DNA of 64,000 nucleotides. Origin: an uncultured Paracoccaceae bacterium. Lineage in GTDB: Bacteria; Pseudomonadota; Alphaproteobacteria; Rhodobacterales; Rhodobacteraceae. The notes beneath the pieces were generated by a model. That model did not search any database, was not told where the DNA came from, and was given only the letters and a program-made list of their open reading frames with translations. Each line of letters opens with the position of its first letter. Within the stretch, counting starts at the first letter, position 1. Positions 17,544-26,417 of the stretch are shown here, piece by piece. Location of the stretch: NCBI GenBank assembly GCA_947495295.1, contig CANLYJ010000009.1, positions 19,958-83,957 on the forward strand, in the 5' to 3' direction. Made by a program: the position numbers and the translations under genes.

Positions 17544-18259
17544 CAGGTTGCTTTGGACGGTATCAATTGCTGACCGACACCTGCAAACAACAGGTAGACA
17601 GAGGTGATCACCAGCCCCCAATGTGCCCAGCTTTCAGGGTGGAAATCGACCCAGGCCGCCCAGCCTGCAAAAAATGTCCAGGCCAGCGCCATCGGCAATG
17701 TCAGCATCCGCCAGCGTTCGGTACGGACCGGATGCACGAATTTCATCGGGACAAACATCGCGACCGCCAGAATACTAACCAGCACCAGCGACACCCAGAA
17801 ATTCGGCTCCAGCGCGAAAATCACCAGGACCACCATATTCCAGCATCCCGGAAAGCCAGAGAATGAATTGTCGCGCGTCTTCATCCGCGTATCCGCAAAA
17901 TAAAGTGCCGAGGCGAAGGTGATGATGATAATCGCGGTCCAACCCGTCCAGCCCGGCAGCAGCCCGGATTTGAACAGCGCATAGGCGGGCACAAAGACAT
18001 AGGTCAGATAGTCGATGATCAGGTCCAGCAGCACCCCGTCAAAGACCGGGGCATTGGATTTGACATCGTATTTGCGGGCCAGTGGCCCGTCGATCCCATC
18101 AACAGCAAAGGCGACCACTAGCCAGAGGAACATCAGGCTCCATTTCTGTTCGACGGCGGCGAGCATTGCCAACATGGCGAATACGGCACCGGTGGCAGTC
18201 AACAGATGAACCAGCAAAGCTTTCGTACGTAATGTCATCCGTCTGTCATGACCGATCAT
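17543..18259 (-). CDS. pcs: Phosphatidylcholine synthase
   Basis: This 238-aa integral membrane protein has about six to eight hydrophobic segments and the CDP-alcohol phosphotransferase motif at about residues 54-80: DGIDGPLAR, then FDGVLLDLIIDY. The DGxxDG-PxAR variant plus overall sequence fits Pcs, which condenses choline with CDP-diacylglycerol to make phosphatidylcholine in one step, common in alphaproteobacteria. The start is the first ATG or the Met at residue 8; neither has a clear ribosome site. No choline transport genes are adjacent. Confidence 0.9.
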   Translation of the reverse strand: MIGHDRRMTLRTKALLVHLLTATGAVFAMLAMLAAVEQKWSLMFLWLVVAFAVDGIDGPLARKYDVKSNAPVFDGVLLDLIIDYLTYVFVPAYALFKSGLLPGWTGWTAIIIITFASALYFADTRMKTRDNSFSGFPGCWNMVVLVIFALEPNFWVSLVLVSILAVAMFVPMKFVHPVRTERWRMLTLPMALAWTFFAGWAAWVDFHPESWAHWGLVITSVYLLFAGVGQQLIPSKAT

Positions 18260-18322
18260 GTGCCGGGATGCAAAAGGAAATCGGGGCTTTTTGGCCCTTG
18301 TCGCGACGTGATTTGTTCATGA

Positions 18323-18350
18323 AAAACCCGCCGGAAATGCGGCGGGTTTT
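18323..18350 (-). terminator. Intrinsic terminator of the P460 gene
   Basis: An 11-bp stem (AAAACCCGCCG with CGGCGGGTTTT) has a 6-nt loop. Read on the minus strand it ends in a T tract and lies 23 bp past the cytochrome P460-like gene. Confidence 0.88.
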
Positions 18351-18372
18351 GTTTGCGTGACGTGGTCGCGAT

Positions 18373-18951
18373 TTATTGCGAAAGCCGGACTTCTTCGAGT
18401 GGGTAACCCAAATTGTCCTGATAGTCATAGGCAACATGGCAATCATGACAGAAGGATTGTTTGATGTTCATCACTTTGCCATTGGGCTGCACCCCTGCAT
18501 AAAGCCAGTCATCAGTTTCAGGGGCGCCGCCTTCTTCAAGCTTGGTCATCACAAAAAGCGGGCCGGGGCGCGCGGCCTGCCGTTTTGTGCTGAGCGTGAT
18601 GCTTTCCTTGGCAAGGATCGAGCCGACAGGCATTTCGATATCTTCGGCATATTGTGTGTATTGTTCTGCCGCGATGTCATTGGCGAATGTGATCAGCAAC
18701 CGGTTGCCATGCACACCTGCCAGGCCGGGGGCCGTCTGGGTGATTGTCCAATCGCGGTAGACGCTGCCGACCGGGTCGCCTTCGGCACCGTAACCTTCGG
18801 CCATCCGGTCTTTCAGGCAATCATAAAAACCTACGATTTCAGCCTCTGTCAGGTCAAACGGATCTTCGGCGGTGTAGGCGGTGCAATCCTGGGCAAGTGC
18901 GGCACTGGCGGGCAACATGGCAAGTGCGGCGAGCGTGAGGCGAAATTTCAT
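18373..18951 (-). CDS. Cytochrome P460-family periplasmic haem protein
   Basis: This 192-aa protein starts at the ATG at 18951 (AAGGAAG upstream); a longer frame exists. It has a signal peptide (cleavage near AALAQ), a beta-rich middle (YRDWTITQTA) and one c-type haem site near the C-terminus (CHDCH, followed by AYDYQDNLGYPLEE). The placement of CxxCH near the end is typical of cytochrome P460/c'-beta proteins, which bind NO or oxidise hydroxylamine. The crosslinking Lys of true P460 cannot be judged. Monocistronic. Confidence 0.78.
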   Translation of the reverse strand: MKFRLTLAALAMLPASAALAQDCTAYTAEDPFDLTEAEIVGFYDCLKDRMAEGYGAEGDPVGSVYRDWTITQTAPGLAGVHGNRLLITFANDIAAEQYTQYAEDIEMPVGSILAKESITLSTKRQAARPGPLFVMTKLEEGGAPETDDWLYAGVQPNGKVMNIKQSFCHDCHVAYDYQDNLGYPLEEVRLSQ

Positions 18952-19067
18952 GGGTCTTCCTTTGGCATTCATAAGCAAACTGTATACGCTGAAACCCTTG
19001 CACATCGCCCTGCATCATAGCTACCGACGATCTGACACAAGTGTGTGAAGAACATGTCAAAGTCAGA

Positions 19068-19982
19068 TCAGGCCTTTGGATGCGCTTTGTCATAGACATC
19101 CATCAACCGTGCTGCATCAACCGCCGTATAGGCCTGGGTGGTAGACAGGGAAGCATGGCCCAGCAATTCCTGGATGGCCCGCAAATCCCCACCCGCTGAC
19201 AAAAGATGCGTGGCAAAAGAATGCCGCATCGCATGCGGTGTTGCCGTGGCGGGCAGGCCAAGTTGCAGCCGCGTGTTTTGCATCACTTTCTGGATCGCCC
19301 GCGGTGACAGCGGCCCGCCGCGCACCGCCTTGAACAGGGGTGCATTTGTTTCGACCGGATAGGGGCAGAGCCGCAGGTAGGTCGCCACCGCATCACGGGC
19401 GGCGTCGATCACGGGCACGATCCGTTCCTTGCCGCCTTTCCCCGTGATCCGTAGCACCTCGGGCAGCGGCACGTCCTTGCCAGTTAGCCCCAAAGCCTCT
19501 GATATCCGCAAGCCGCAGCCGTAAAGCAGGGTCACCACGGCTGTGTCGCGTGCGCCGACCCATGGGTCGCGCGCCTGCATTTCGACCGTGTTGATCATCG
19601 CTTTGGCGGCGGGTTCGGCCAGTGGCCGGGGCAGCTTGCGCTGGAATTTTGGGGACCGGACCGACAGGACAGCTGTGGGTTCAAACCCTTCGCGTTCGGC
19701 CAGCCATCGGTAGAAGGATTTTACCGCCGACAGTGCCCGGGCGAGGGACCGTGCCCCCACCCCGCGCCCGCGTTCATGGGCCATCCAGGCGCGCATGTCG
19801 CGCACCCCGATCCGGGCGATAGGGGCCAGCCCCTGGGTGTCGCCCTGATGCTGCGTCATGAAAGACAGAAAGCCCAGCACATCAGCCTGATAGGCCTTGA
19901 CCGTGTTCTCAGCAGCGCCGGCCAGCGCGCGCTGATGATCCAGCCATTGCCCCAGCCTGTCGCTGAGCGCCGCAGAGATCAT
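19068..19982 (-). CDS. xerC: Tyrosine recombinase XerC
   Basis: This 304-aa protein has an N-terminal SAM-like core-binding domain and a C-terminal catalytic domain. The catalytic residues are visible: Arg in GCGLRISEAL, Lys in TGKGGKER, His/Arg in HAMRHSFATHLL, His in LGHASLSTTQ and Tyr in AYTAVD. With XerD it resolves chromosome dimers at dif near the division septum. It is directly downstream of a DUF484 gene (4 bp gap), the order also seen in gammaproteobacteria, which supports XerC over a phage integrase. Confidence 0.93.
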   Translation of the reverse strand: MISAALSDRLGQWLDHQRALAGAAENTVKAYQADVLGFLSFMTQHQGDTQGLAPIARIGVRDMRAWMAHERGRGVGARSLARALSAVKSFYRWLAEREGFEPTAVLSVRSPKFQRKLPRPLAEPAAKAMINTVEMQARDPWVGARDTAVVTLLYGCGLRISEALGLTGKDVPLPEVLRITGKGGKERIVPVIDAARDAVATYLRLCPYPVETNAPLFKAVRGGPLSPRAIQKVMQNTRLQLGLPATATPHAMRHSFATHLLSAGGDLRAIQELLGHASLSTTQAYTAVDAARLMDVYDKAHPKA

Positions 19983-19986
19983 CGGA

Positions 19987-20682
19987 TCAGGCCAGCCACC
20001 GGCGCATCACACGTTCAAACACACCGGTAAAGAAAGTCAGCAGGTCAGTGCCCTGTTGCGGGGTAAATTGCTGCGGGTCTTCGGACCCCATGACCAGCAT
20101 GCCGGGCAGGTGGCCGTGGCCAAGGTCCAGTTTCAAACAGGCCTCTGACTGCATGTATTCGGCGCGTTCCCCGAACAGCCCCGCACCCGTGTCATGAAAA
20201 CGGCGCAATGTGACCTGTCGGGCAGGCATGTTGCGGCCAAGTGTGACATAGTCATCGACAAATCCAGCGGGCGCCAGATTGACGACAGGTCCCATAGTGT
20301 TTTCAGCGTCAGGCGTTTCGCTTTCCAGCACCAGCCGGATCGCATCGACCCGCAATGTGTTGGCGACATCGCCGGAAAGGTCTTGTAGGAACACATCGAA
20401 ATCAGCGGCATCCATCATCCGCAGGATCGCCCGATGCACCTGATTGGTGCCTGCCAGATTGTCATAGGCGGCGGCGATGACGTTGCGGTGGGTGTCTTCC
20501 AACCGGTCAAAACGCGCTTCAAGCCGGGTCATGGCGATGGCGCGCAAATCAACGATATTGCCGCCAGCATTTGCATCACTGGCACCTACAAGGGCGCGCA
20601 TGACATCGTGATCTTCCAAAAGGGTATCAGGGTTTGCGATGATCTTTTCGCGAAGGTCATCAGCCATCAGTGTTTTGTTCAT
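19987..20682 (-). CDS. DUF484 family protein
   Basis: This 231-aa protein has an N-terminal helix-rich segment (DDLREKIIANPDTLLEDHDVM), a coiled-coil linker (about 45-75) and a GAF-like C-terminal domain, the usual DUF484 architecture. The family has no assigned activity; its constant linkage to xerC suggests a role linked to chromosome segregation or division. Here the two genes are 4 bp apart and clearly co-transcribed. No signal peptide. Confidence 0.88.
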   Translation of the reverse strand: MNKTLMADDLREKIIANPDTLLEDHDVMRALVGASDANAGGNIVDLRAIAMTRLEARFDRLEDTHRNVIAAAYDNLAGTNQVHRAILRMMDAADFDVFLQDLSGDVANTLRVDAIRLVLESETPDAENTMGPVVNLAPAGFVDDYVTLGRNMPARQVTLRRFHDTGAGLFGERAEYMQSEACLKLDLGHGHLPGMLVMGSEDPQQFTPQQGTDLLTFFTGVFERVMRRWLA

Positions 20683-20880
20683 TTTGCCTGCTCTGCTTTT
20701 GCTTTTTTGTCAGATTAGCAGACGGTTGCGCGCATTTCTTCATTTATTTGCATGAAAGCCGGGCAGGGTGTTTTTTCGGTCTCACCCGGGGGGAGCGGGT
20801 ATTGCACATGCGCGAAAGTGCAGCGGGCCCTGTGATTTGCTGCGAAGCATGGGTTAACACCCCATTTCGCGCAAAAAGCG

Positions 20881-20987
20881 CGGTCGGCATCACGTCGGCC
20901 ATGCGTCGGCAAAACGTCGGACACCACCGTACGGTGGGGCAGCTTAACGGAGCGTGCGGCGGATGAAATCACCCAACCTACGGGGCG
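20881..20987. repeat. Dispersed repeat, family 2 (copy A)
   Basis: It contains GTCGG iterations including GCGTCGGCAAAACGTCGGAC (20903-20922), a GC-rich palindrome CCACCGTACGGTGG, then TTAACGGAGCGTGCGG and TCACCCAACCTACGGGGCG. The first block and the TTAACG-AGCG block recur in the same order near 49.8 kb; the last block recurs inside priA. It occupies most of the 317-bp gap between the DUF484 gene and the Imm11-like gene; the rest holds nothing I can name. Confidence 0.7.
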
Positions 20988-20999
20988 CTTGGCAAAACA

Positions 21000-21632
21000 C
21001 TAAATCAGCGGTAGCGGATCGCTGAAGCCAACGCCAGTTAGCTTCGCGGCTTCAACCGTCTGCTTCAGCCGTTCAGACGCATAAAAGTGACCTGTGATAC
21101 CGCCTTCCACAAAAATGTGATGGTCCTTCACCCCATCCTTTCGGAAAACGGGCTGGATCGGGTCAGGACGAGGCTCTCCCATCATGGCGTATCCGAGGTA
21201 CCACCCATCTTCCCTAAGCGGCGGGTTGCTCTGCTCCGGATCGAGTGACCAGATACGCGTGCGCGGCACGAACCAGTAATATGGCCGTTCATCGACCGAT
21301 TTGTCCTTCCACACGATCTGCACCGGCACGAATTGATGCACACCCGGCTCCAACGCCTCGATCACATCGCGGAACCGCTGCGAACAAATCTGGCCCATCC
21401 GGTGTATCGCCAGATCGGGCAGCTTTCCCTTGCGTTTCTTGGGGCGTAACTTGGTGGGCAGATATTCGGTTTCGATCTCGCGCCCTGCCCGGAATGCATC
21501 GACTTCCGAAATACGAGCGGGCGTGCGATCGGGGGATTTGTCCACCATGTCGACCTTGTCATAGTCACCATCCAACTCTTCGAAATAAAGATTATAGGCG
21601 CCTTCAGTCGTCGGAAAAAGATTGTAGATCAT
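21000..21632 (-). CDS. Imm11-like (DUF1629) immunity family protein
   Basis: This 210-aa protein has no signal peptide. The C-terminal half carries the family pattern I associate with Imm11/DUF1629: YYWFVPRTRIWSLDPEQS, a PVFRKDGVKDHHIFVEGG segment, and the ending LKQTVEAAKLTGVGFSDP. Imm11 proteins neutralise polymorphic or contact-dependent toxins. No toxin, T6SS or CDI gene is adjacent, so it looks like an orphan immunity gene. It sits next to a dispersed repeat. The ATG lacks a strong ribosome site. Confidence 0.7.
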   Translation of the reverse strand: MIYNLFPTTEGAYNLYFEELDGDYDKVDMVDKSPDRTPARISEVDAFRAGREIETEYLPTKLRPKKRKGKLPDLAIHRMGQICSQRFRDVIEALEPGVHQFVPVQIVWKDKSVDERPYYWFVPRTRIWSLDPEQSNPPLREDGWYLGYAMMGEPRPDPIQPVFRKDGVKDHHIFVEGGITGHFYASERLKQTVEAAKLTGVGFSDPLPLI

Positions 21633-21807
21633 GGCGGTTACTTTGCGTCTTCGATTTCGTTAAAAACTTAATTAAGACCAAGATCATTTATTTGGTCGCC
21701 CGGCAATTAGTCCAACTGAGAAAACGACATGTTTGGCCCATGCTGCGGGATAGGGATGGTGAAACCATCCGCTGTATTCGTCGGACGCATTGGGTGTTGG
21801 CCAGATA

Positions 21808-22695
21808 TCACCCATCAAACTCTGCCTGATTGATGATCTCCTGCAGGAATGTCACCCGGTCGGCGGCGTATTGCGCCCGGCATTCGGCCTTGCCACCGTC
21901 ACCGGCAAATGGGTTTGGAACATACACATCACAATCGAGATTGCGGCTGATTTTCCACGCGTCCTGCGCGACTTTGAGCGTTTCGACATAGATTACCTCC
22001 CTGCGCGTGGGAAGATAGGCCAGGGTGGCAGCAAAACGGGCGTTGACGAGCGCCTCCCATGCGGTTGCCTCTGGCCCCCAGCATTGCGCATCGTCGCTGG
22101 CCGGATTGCAGGTTTCGCGCGTGATATCCCGTTCCCGCAACCGCCCAAGGCAGGTGCGGGCCGGGGCGGTGGGGCTGAGCCGGTCCAGACAATAACCCAG
22201 CGGGTCATCCTGCCCGTCCCCCATCAAGAGCGCCAATTGTCCGATCCCGTCAAACGGGTTGTCCGGTAGCACGGCGCCCGCATCGCAGGTCAGCGTCTGG
22301 GTTTCGCCACCCGGCAGGCGCACGATGATCCCGCCTTCGGCAGTTGCATCGGGGTCGACGCGCAGGCGGGACGATGTGAACATCTCGTACCCGTAATTGC
22401 CGTTATAGAGCGTGACGTTTTCGTAGATGGTCGCACCGGTGCCTGCAAATGGCGTGTAGGCGACATCTGCAAAACTGCGTGTCATTTCCAGCGTTGGCGT
22501 CCAACCTGTGGGGCCAAATGCGTAGTGCAGCGTGTCGCCTGCGAGACACAGGTTGAGTGCCCGTGCGCCGCCTTCAACGGTGCAGGACAGCAGGATCGTT
22601 TCGTCTGTCGTGCAGGGCCGCGCCGCAGCTGTACCCGGCGCAAGGGCGCCCATCAGAACCAGAACACTTGGCGTTGTCTTGGTTCCGATGGTCAT
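21808..22695 (-). CDS. Periplasmic protein with LprI-like C-terminal domain
   Basis: This 295-aa protein has a signal peptide (about 1-24) and many cysteines. The N-terminal half is a beta-rich domain (residues 25-150) with paired Cys. The C-terminal half shows the DUF1311/LprI pattern CWGPEATAWEALVNARFAA, then LKVAQDAWKISRNLDCDVY and a late Cys. LprI proteins inhibit c-type lysozyme or bind in the periplasm. GGGAG lies 7 nt before the ATG. It follows tal on the same strand with only 12 bp between them, so co-transcription is likely. Confidence 0.78.
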   Translation of the reverse strand: MTIGTKTTPSVLVLMGALAPGTAAARPCTTDETILLSCTVEGGARALNLCLAGDTLHYAFGPTGWTPTLEMTRSFADVAYTPFAGTGATIYENVTLYNGNYGYEMFTSSRLRVDPDATAEGGIIVRLPGGETQTLTCDAGAVLPDNPFDGIGQLALLMGDGQDDPLGYCLDRLSPTAPARTCLGRLRERDITRETCNPASDDAQCWGPEATAWEALVNARFAATLAYLPTRREVIYVETLKVAQDAWKISRNLDCDVYVPNPFAGDGGKAECRAQYAADRVTFLQEIINQAEFDG

Positions 22696-22707
22696 TGTGG
22701 CACTCCC

Positions 22708-23361
22708 TTAGACGATCTTGATACCGGCCTTTTTGGCGTCGGCCATAAAGGCGGTGAGGCCTTTGTCGGTCAGCACGTGATTTGCCATCGCCTTGATCAC
22801 ATTTGGTGGGGCCGTGGCCACATCTGCGCCGATCTTGGCGCAATCGCTCATGTGGTTGGCCGACCGGATGGAGGCGGCGAGGATGTTGGTCTCAAACCCG
22901 TAATTATCATAGATCGTGCGGATATCTTCGATCAGTTCCAGACCGTCGAGGTTGATGTCATCCAACCGCCCGATAAAGGGGCTGATGAAGGTGGCACCGG
23001 CCTTGGCGGCCAGCAGCGCCTGATTGGCCGAGAAACACAAGGTCACGTTGACCATGGTGCCTTCGTCGCTGAGTGTTTTGCAGGTTTTCAGGCCCGCCCA
23101 TGTCAGGGGCACTTTCACCGCGATATTGTCGGCGATCTTGGCCAGTTTGCGCCCTTCGGCCAGCATGTCGTCGGCTTCGAGGGCCACGACTTCGGCGCTG
23201 ACCGGGCCGCTGACCATGTCGCAGATTTCCTTGGTCACTTCGAGGATATCGCGCCCCGATTTGGCGATCAGGGATGGGTTGGTTGTGACCCCGTCCACCA
23301 TCCCGAGGTCATTGAGTTCTTTGATCTGGTCGATCTCTGCTGTGTCTACGAAAAACTTCAT
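22708..23361 (-). CDS. tal: Transaldolase / fructose-6-phosphate aldolase (short type)
   Basis: This 217-aa TIM-barrel aldolase has the start [13 protein letters not shown] and [10 protein letters not shown], the Schiff-base lysine in AVKVPLT, and [14 protein letters not shown] late motif ([12 protein letters not shown]), all typical of the 220-residue TalC/Fsa subgroup. Members act in the pentose phosphate pathway as transaldolase (usual in alphaproteobacteria) or as fructose-6-phosphate aldolase; sequence alone does not decide. GGAG precedes the ATG. It is divergent from priA, an arrangement common in this bacterial group. Confidence 0.92.
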   Translation of the reverse strand: MKFFVDTAEIDQIKELNDLGMVDGVTTNPSLIAKSGRDILEVTKEICDMVSGPVSAEVVALEADDMLAEGRKLAKIADNIAVKVPLTWAGLKTCKTLSDEGTMVNVTLCFSANQALLAAKAGATFISPFIGRLDDINLDGLELIEDIRTIYDNYGFETNILAASIRSANHMSDCAKIGADVATAPPNVIKAMANHVLTDKGLTAFMADAKKAGIKIV

Positions 23362-23452
23362 CTATTTGCTCCGGGCAAGGGGTTGGCGTTTCCTGACCCA
23401 GCGTTTACCTCAGTTGGATGGATGCAGAAACCCCGAATATGTTGGCGCTAAC

Positions 23453-25645
23453 ATGAGTGCTGCGTTTTTCCATGAGGGCGATCTGGTTGGTGTGCTGACA
23501 ACCCAACCGCTGGACCGGCTGCTGGACTATAAGGCGCCCGAGGGCGGCTGCCATCTTGGGGCCTTCGTCGAGGTGCCGCTGGGCCCGCGCAAGGTGCTGG
23601 GTGTTGTTTGGGGCCCGGGCAAGGGCGATTATGATCGGGCCAAGATCAGGTCGGTCATCCGTGTACTGGATGTGGCCCCGATGCGCGATGAGATGCGTGC
23701 ATTTCTGGGGCGTGCGGCGGAATACACGCTGACCCCGATGACTGCGATGTTGCGGCTGGGCACCCGTGCGCCGGGCTTGGGTGATCCGCAATCGATGCGC
23801 AAAGTCTACCGCCTTGGCGACAAGGAACCCGACCGGATGACAGGTGCGCGCGAAAAGGTGCTGGCAGTGCTGCGTGATTATGGCGGCTTGTCCTTTACCT
23901 TGCGCGAGGTGGCAGAAATGGCAGGGGTGGGCACCTCTGTTGTGAAAGGCCTCGTGAAACTTGGTGCCGTGCGCGAGGAAGAGGCCCCGCGCGACACACC
24001 CTATTCACGGCTTGATCCTGATTACGGTGGCAAGGCGCTAAGCGCGGATCAGGCGGCGGGGGCGGACGCCTTGCGCGCGGCCCTGCGCACTGATGCTTAT
24101 GGCACGACCTTGCTGAAAGGCGTGACCGGGTCAGGCAAGACCGAGGTGTATCTGGAAGCTGTCGCCGAATGCTTGCGCATGGGCCGGCAGGCGCTGGTGT
24201 TGTTGCCGGAGATTGCGCTGTCAGGCGAGTTCATCAACCGGGTTGAGGCCCGGTTTGGCATGAAACCCGCCGAATGGCATTCAGGTGTGACCATGACCGA
24301 ACGTCGCCGCTGTTGGCGCATGGTCGGGCAGGGCGATGCGCAACTGGTTGTGGGTGCCCGGTCGGCCCTGTTTTTACCCTATCAGAACCTTGGGCTGATC
24401 GTGGTCGATGAGGAGCATGACACGTCCTACAAGCAGGAAGACGGGGTGCTGTATAACGCCCGCGATATGGCGGTGTTGCGGGCTGCGATCAACGGCGCGC
24501 AGGTGGTGCTGGCCTCTGCCACGCCAAGCCTGGAAAGCTGGGCGAATGTTGAGGCGGGCAAGTATCAGCGGCTGGAACTGACATCCCGCTTTGGGGCGGC
24601 TGTGATGCCCAAGATGGCGGCGATTGATATGCGGGTGGAGGATGTGCCGGGGAGCAGGTGGGTTTCACCCACCCTACGGGGCGCCATTCAAGCGAGGTTG
24701 GACAAGGGTGAACAATCGCTGGTGTTTCTCAACCGCCGGGGCTACGCGCCGGTCACGCTGTGCCGGGCCTGTGGGCATCAGATCGGTTGCGACCAATGTG
24801 ATGCGCGGATGGTTGAACACCGGTTTCTCAAGCGGTTGATGTGCCATCAATGCGGCGAGACGAAGCCGATGCCAACCGTTTGCCCAAGCTGTGAGGCAGA
24901 GGACCGGCTCAGCGCTGTCGGGCCGGGGGTTGAGCGGATGGGTGAAGAGATTGCAGGCCTTTTCCCGGATGCCCGGATCGCTGTGCTGTCATCGGATTTA
25001 TATGGGTCCGCCCGCGCGATGAAGGCCCATATCGAAGAGATCGCCCAAGGCGGCACCGATATCATTATCGGTACGCAATTGGTGGCCAAGGGCCATAACT
25101 TTCCATTGTTGACGCTTGTCGGCGTCATTGACGCCGATCTGGGGCTGCAAGGGTCCGATCTGCGCGCTGCTGAAAGGACATTTCAATTGATGCGGCAAGT
25201 GGCGGGGCGTGCAGGCCGGGCCGAAACACCGGGCGAGGCCTTGTTGCAGACCTATCAGCCGGAACATGGGGTCATCCGGGCCATTCTGGCCGGGGATGAG
25301 GAGCGTTTCTGGAAAGCAGAGGCGGAAGAGCGCAAGGCGGCAGGTGTGCCGCCATACGGCCGGATGGCCGGGATCATCCTGAGCAGCCCGAATGTGCAGG
25401 AGGTGTTTGATCTGGGGGCCGAAATGGCGCGGATGGATATGCCATTGCGTCAGATCGGCGCGCAGGTGTTTGGGCCGGCACCAGCCCCGATTGCGCGGGT
25501 GCGCGGGCGCCACCGGGTCCGGCTATTGGTCAAGGCCGACAAGACCGCCCCGTTGCAACAGGCGCTGGCCAAATGGGTCGGGCAATTCCGGTTGCCGACA
25601 AACCTGCGCATGGCGATCGATATCGACCCGCAGAGTTTTTACTAG
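23453..25645 (+). CDS. priA: Primosomal replication restart helicase PriA
   Basis: This 730-aa protein starts at the ATG at 23453; the frame is open far upstream, but that part is antisense to tal. Visible are the N-terminal DNA-binding domain, Walker A GVTGSGKTEVYL, DEEH box VVDEEHDTSYKQEDG, and the zinc-binding insert with CRACGHQIGCDQC and CHQCGETKPMPTVCPSC. Later helicase motifs follow (GTQLVAKGHNFP, QVAGRAGR). It restarts collapsed forks by loading DnaB. A stretch at 24657-24683 matches family-2 repeat DNA while keeping the frame. Its stop overlaps the convergent tdk stop. Confidence 0.96.
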   Translation: MSAAFFHEGDLVGVLTTQPLDRLLDYKAPEGGCHLGAFVEVPLGPRKVLGVVWGPGKGDYDRAKIRSVIRVLDVAPMRDEMRAFLGRAAEYTLTPMTAMLRLGTRAPGLGDPQSMRKVYRLGDKEPDRMTGAREKVLAVLRDYGGLSFTLREVAEMAGVGTSVVKGLVKLGAVREEEAPRDTPYSRLDPDYGGKALSADQAAGADALRAALRTDAYGTTLLKGVTGSGKTEVYLEAVAECLRMGRQALVLLPEIALSGEFINRVEARFGMKPAEWHSGVTMTERRRCWRMVGQGDAQLVVGARSALFLPYQNLGLIVVDEEHDTSYKQEDGVLYNARDMAVLRAAINGAQVVLASATPSLESWANVEAGKYQRLELTSRFGAAVMPKMAAIDMRVEDVPGSRWVSPTLRGAIQARLDKGEQSLVFLNRRGYAPVTLCRACGHQIGCDQCDARMVEHRFLKRLMCHQCGETKPMPTVCPSCEAEDRLSAVGPGVERMGEEIAGLFPDARIAVLSSDLYGSARAMKAHIEEIAQGGTDIIIGTQLVAKGHNFPLLTLVGVIDADLGLQGSDLRAAERTFQLMRQVAGRAGRAETPGEALLQTYQPEHGVIRAILAGDEERFWKAEAEERKAAGVPPYGRMAGIILSSPNVQEVFDLGAEMARMDMPLRQIGAQVFGPAPAPIARVRGRHRVRLLVKADKTAPLQQALAKWVGQFRLPTNLRMAIDIDPQSFY
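24657..24683. repeat. Repeat-like palindrome inside priA
   Basis: GGTGGGT-TTC-ACCCACC forms a 7-bp stem and is followed by CTACGGGGCG. TCACCCACCCTACGGGGCG matches 18 of 19 bases of intergenic positions 20969-20987. Codons here include AGG and CTA, rare in the gene. Confidence 0.6.
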
Positions 25646-26229
25646 GTTTTGTTTTCGCCCATTTCTTCGCGCCAATGACGACGGCACAGCGAAACATAGC
25701 GGTCATTGCCGCCAATGGCGATCTGATCACCCGATGTCAGAACCTGCCCATACTCATCCTTGCGAACCACCATGGTGGCCTTTTTGCCGCAATGACAGAT
25801 GGTGCGGACCTCGCGCATTTCATCCGCCAGGGCCAGCAGTGCGGCGGAGCCGGGAAAAAGCTTGCCCAGAAAATCAACGCGCAGACCAAAGGTCATTACG
25901 GGCACGTTCAGATCATCGACAGCACGGGCCAGTTGCCAGACCTGCTGGCGTTCCAGAAACTGCGCCTCGTCCACGAAAACACAGGCGCATGGTTTTTTGT
26001 CCAACCTGTCCTTGATCTTGGCGAAAAGATCTTCGCCCGGGGCAAACGTATCGGCATCTGCGCCGATCCCGATGCGGCTGCCGATCCGGCCTTCGCCGGC
26101 CCGGTTGTCGAGTTGTGCAATCATCAGATAGGTGTTCATGCCACGTTCAATATAGTTATGCGACGCTTGCAAAAGGACCGTGGATTTGCCCGCATTCATC
26201 GTTGAATAATTAAAATAAAGCTTTGCCAT
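25642..26229 (-). CDS. tdk: Thymidine kinase
   Basis: This 195-aa type II thymidine kinase starts at MAKLYFNYSTMNAGKS (26229); an upstream extension of 19 codons looks artefactual. P-loop MNAGKST, DEAQ motif VFVDEAQFL, lasso region and zinc ligands (CHC in RTICHCGKKA and a later Cys/His) are present. It phosphorylates thymidine for salvage. It is convergent with priA and overlaps its last bases. No neighbouring nucleotide-salvage gene. Confidence 0.95.
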   Translation of the reverse strand: MAKLYFNYSTMNAGKSTVLLQASHNYIERGMNTYLMIAQLDNRAGEGRIGSRIGIGADADTFAPGEDLFAKIKDRLDKKPCACVFVDEAQFLERQQVWQLARAVDDLNVPVMTFGLRVDFLGKLFPGSAALLALADEMREVRTICHCGKKATMVVRKDEYGQVLTSGDQIAIGGNDRYVSLCRRHWREEMGENKT

Positions 26230-26417
26230 ACCAAGTGCTGTCGTTCCAAAATTCGTCGTTCCGATGCGGCGGGGTTGCCGCTGCAACGGCCCTGTCTGCC
26301 ACGCGGTGGAACAATAAGATGAAAACGGTCTGACGCAAGTCTTGATCCGATTATTTTGTCGTTGGATTTATCAATGACAAACAGTGGCTTAATCAGTTAG
26401 TTAAGAGTGAGAATAAC

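Noticed and set aside
19068..19982. Phage or integron integrase
   Set aside because: The tyrosine recombinase is linked to a DUF484 gene and has XerC sequence features; no att sites or phage genes are seen.
23024..23452. N-terminal extension of priA
   Set aside because: The added 143 codons are antisense to tal; the PriA domain begins at MSAAFFHEG.
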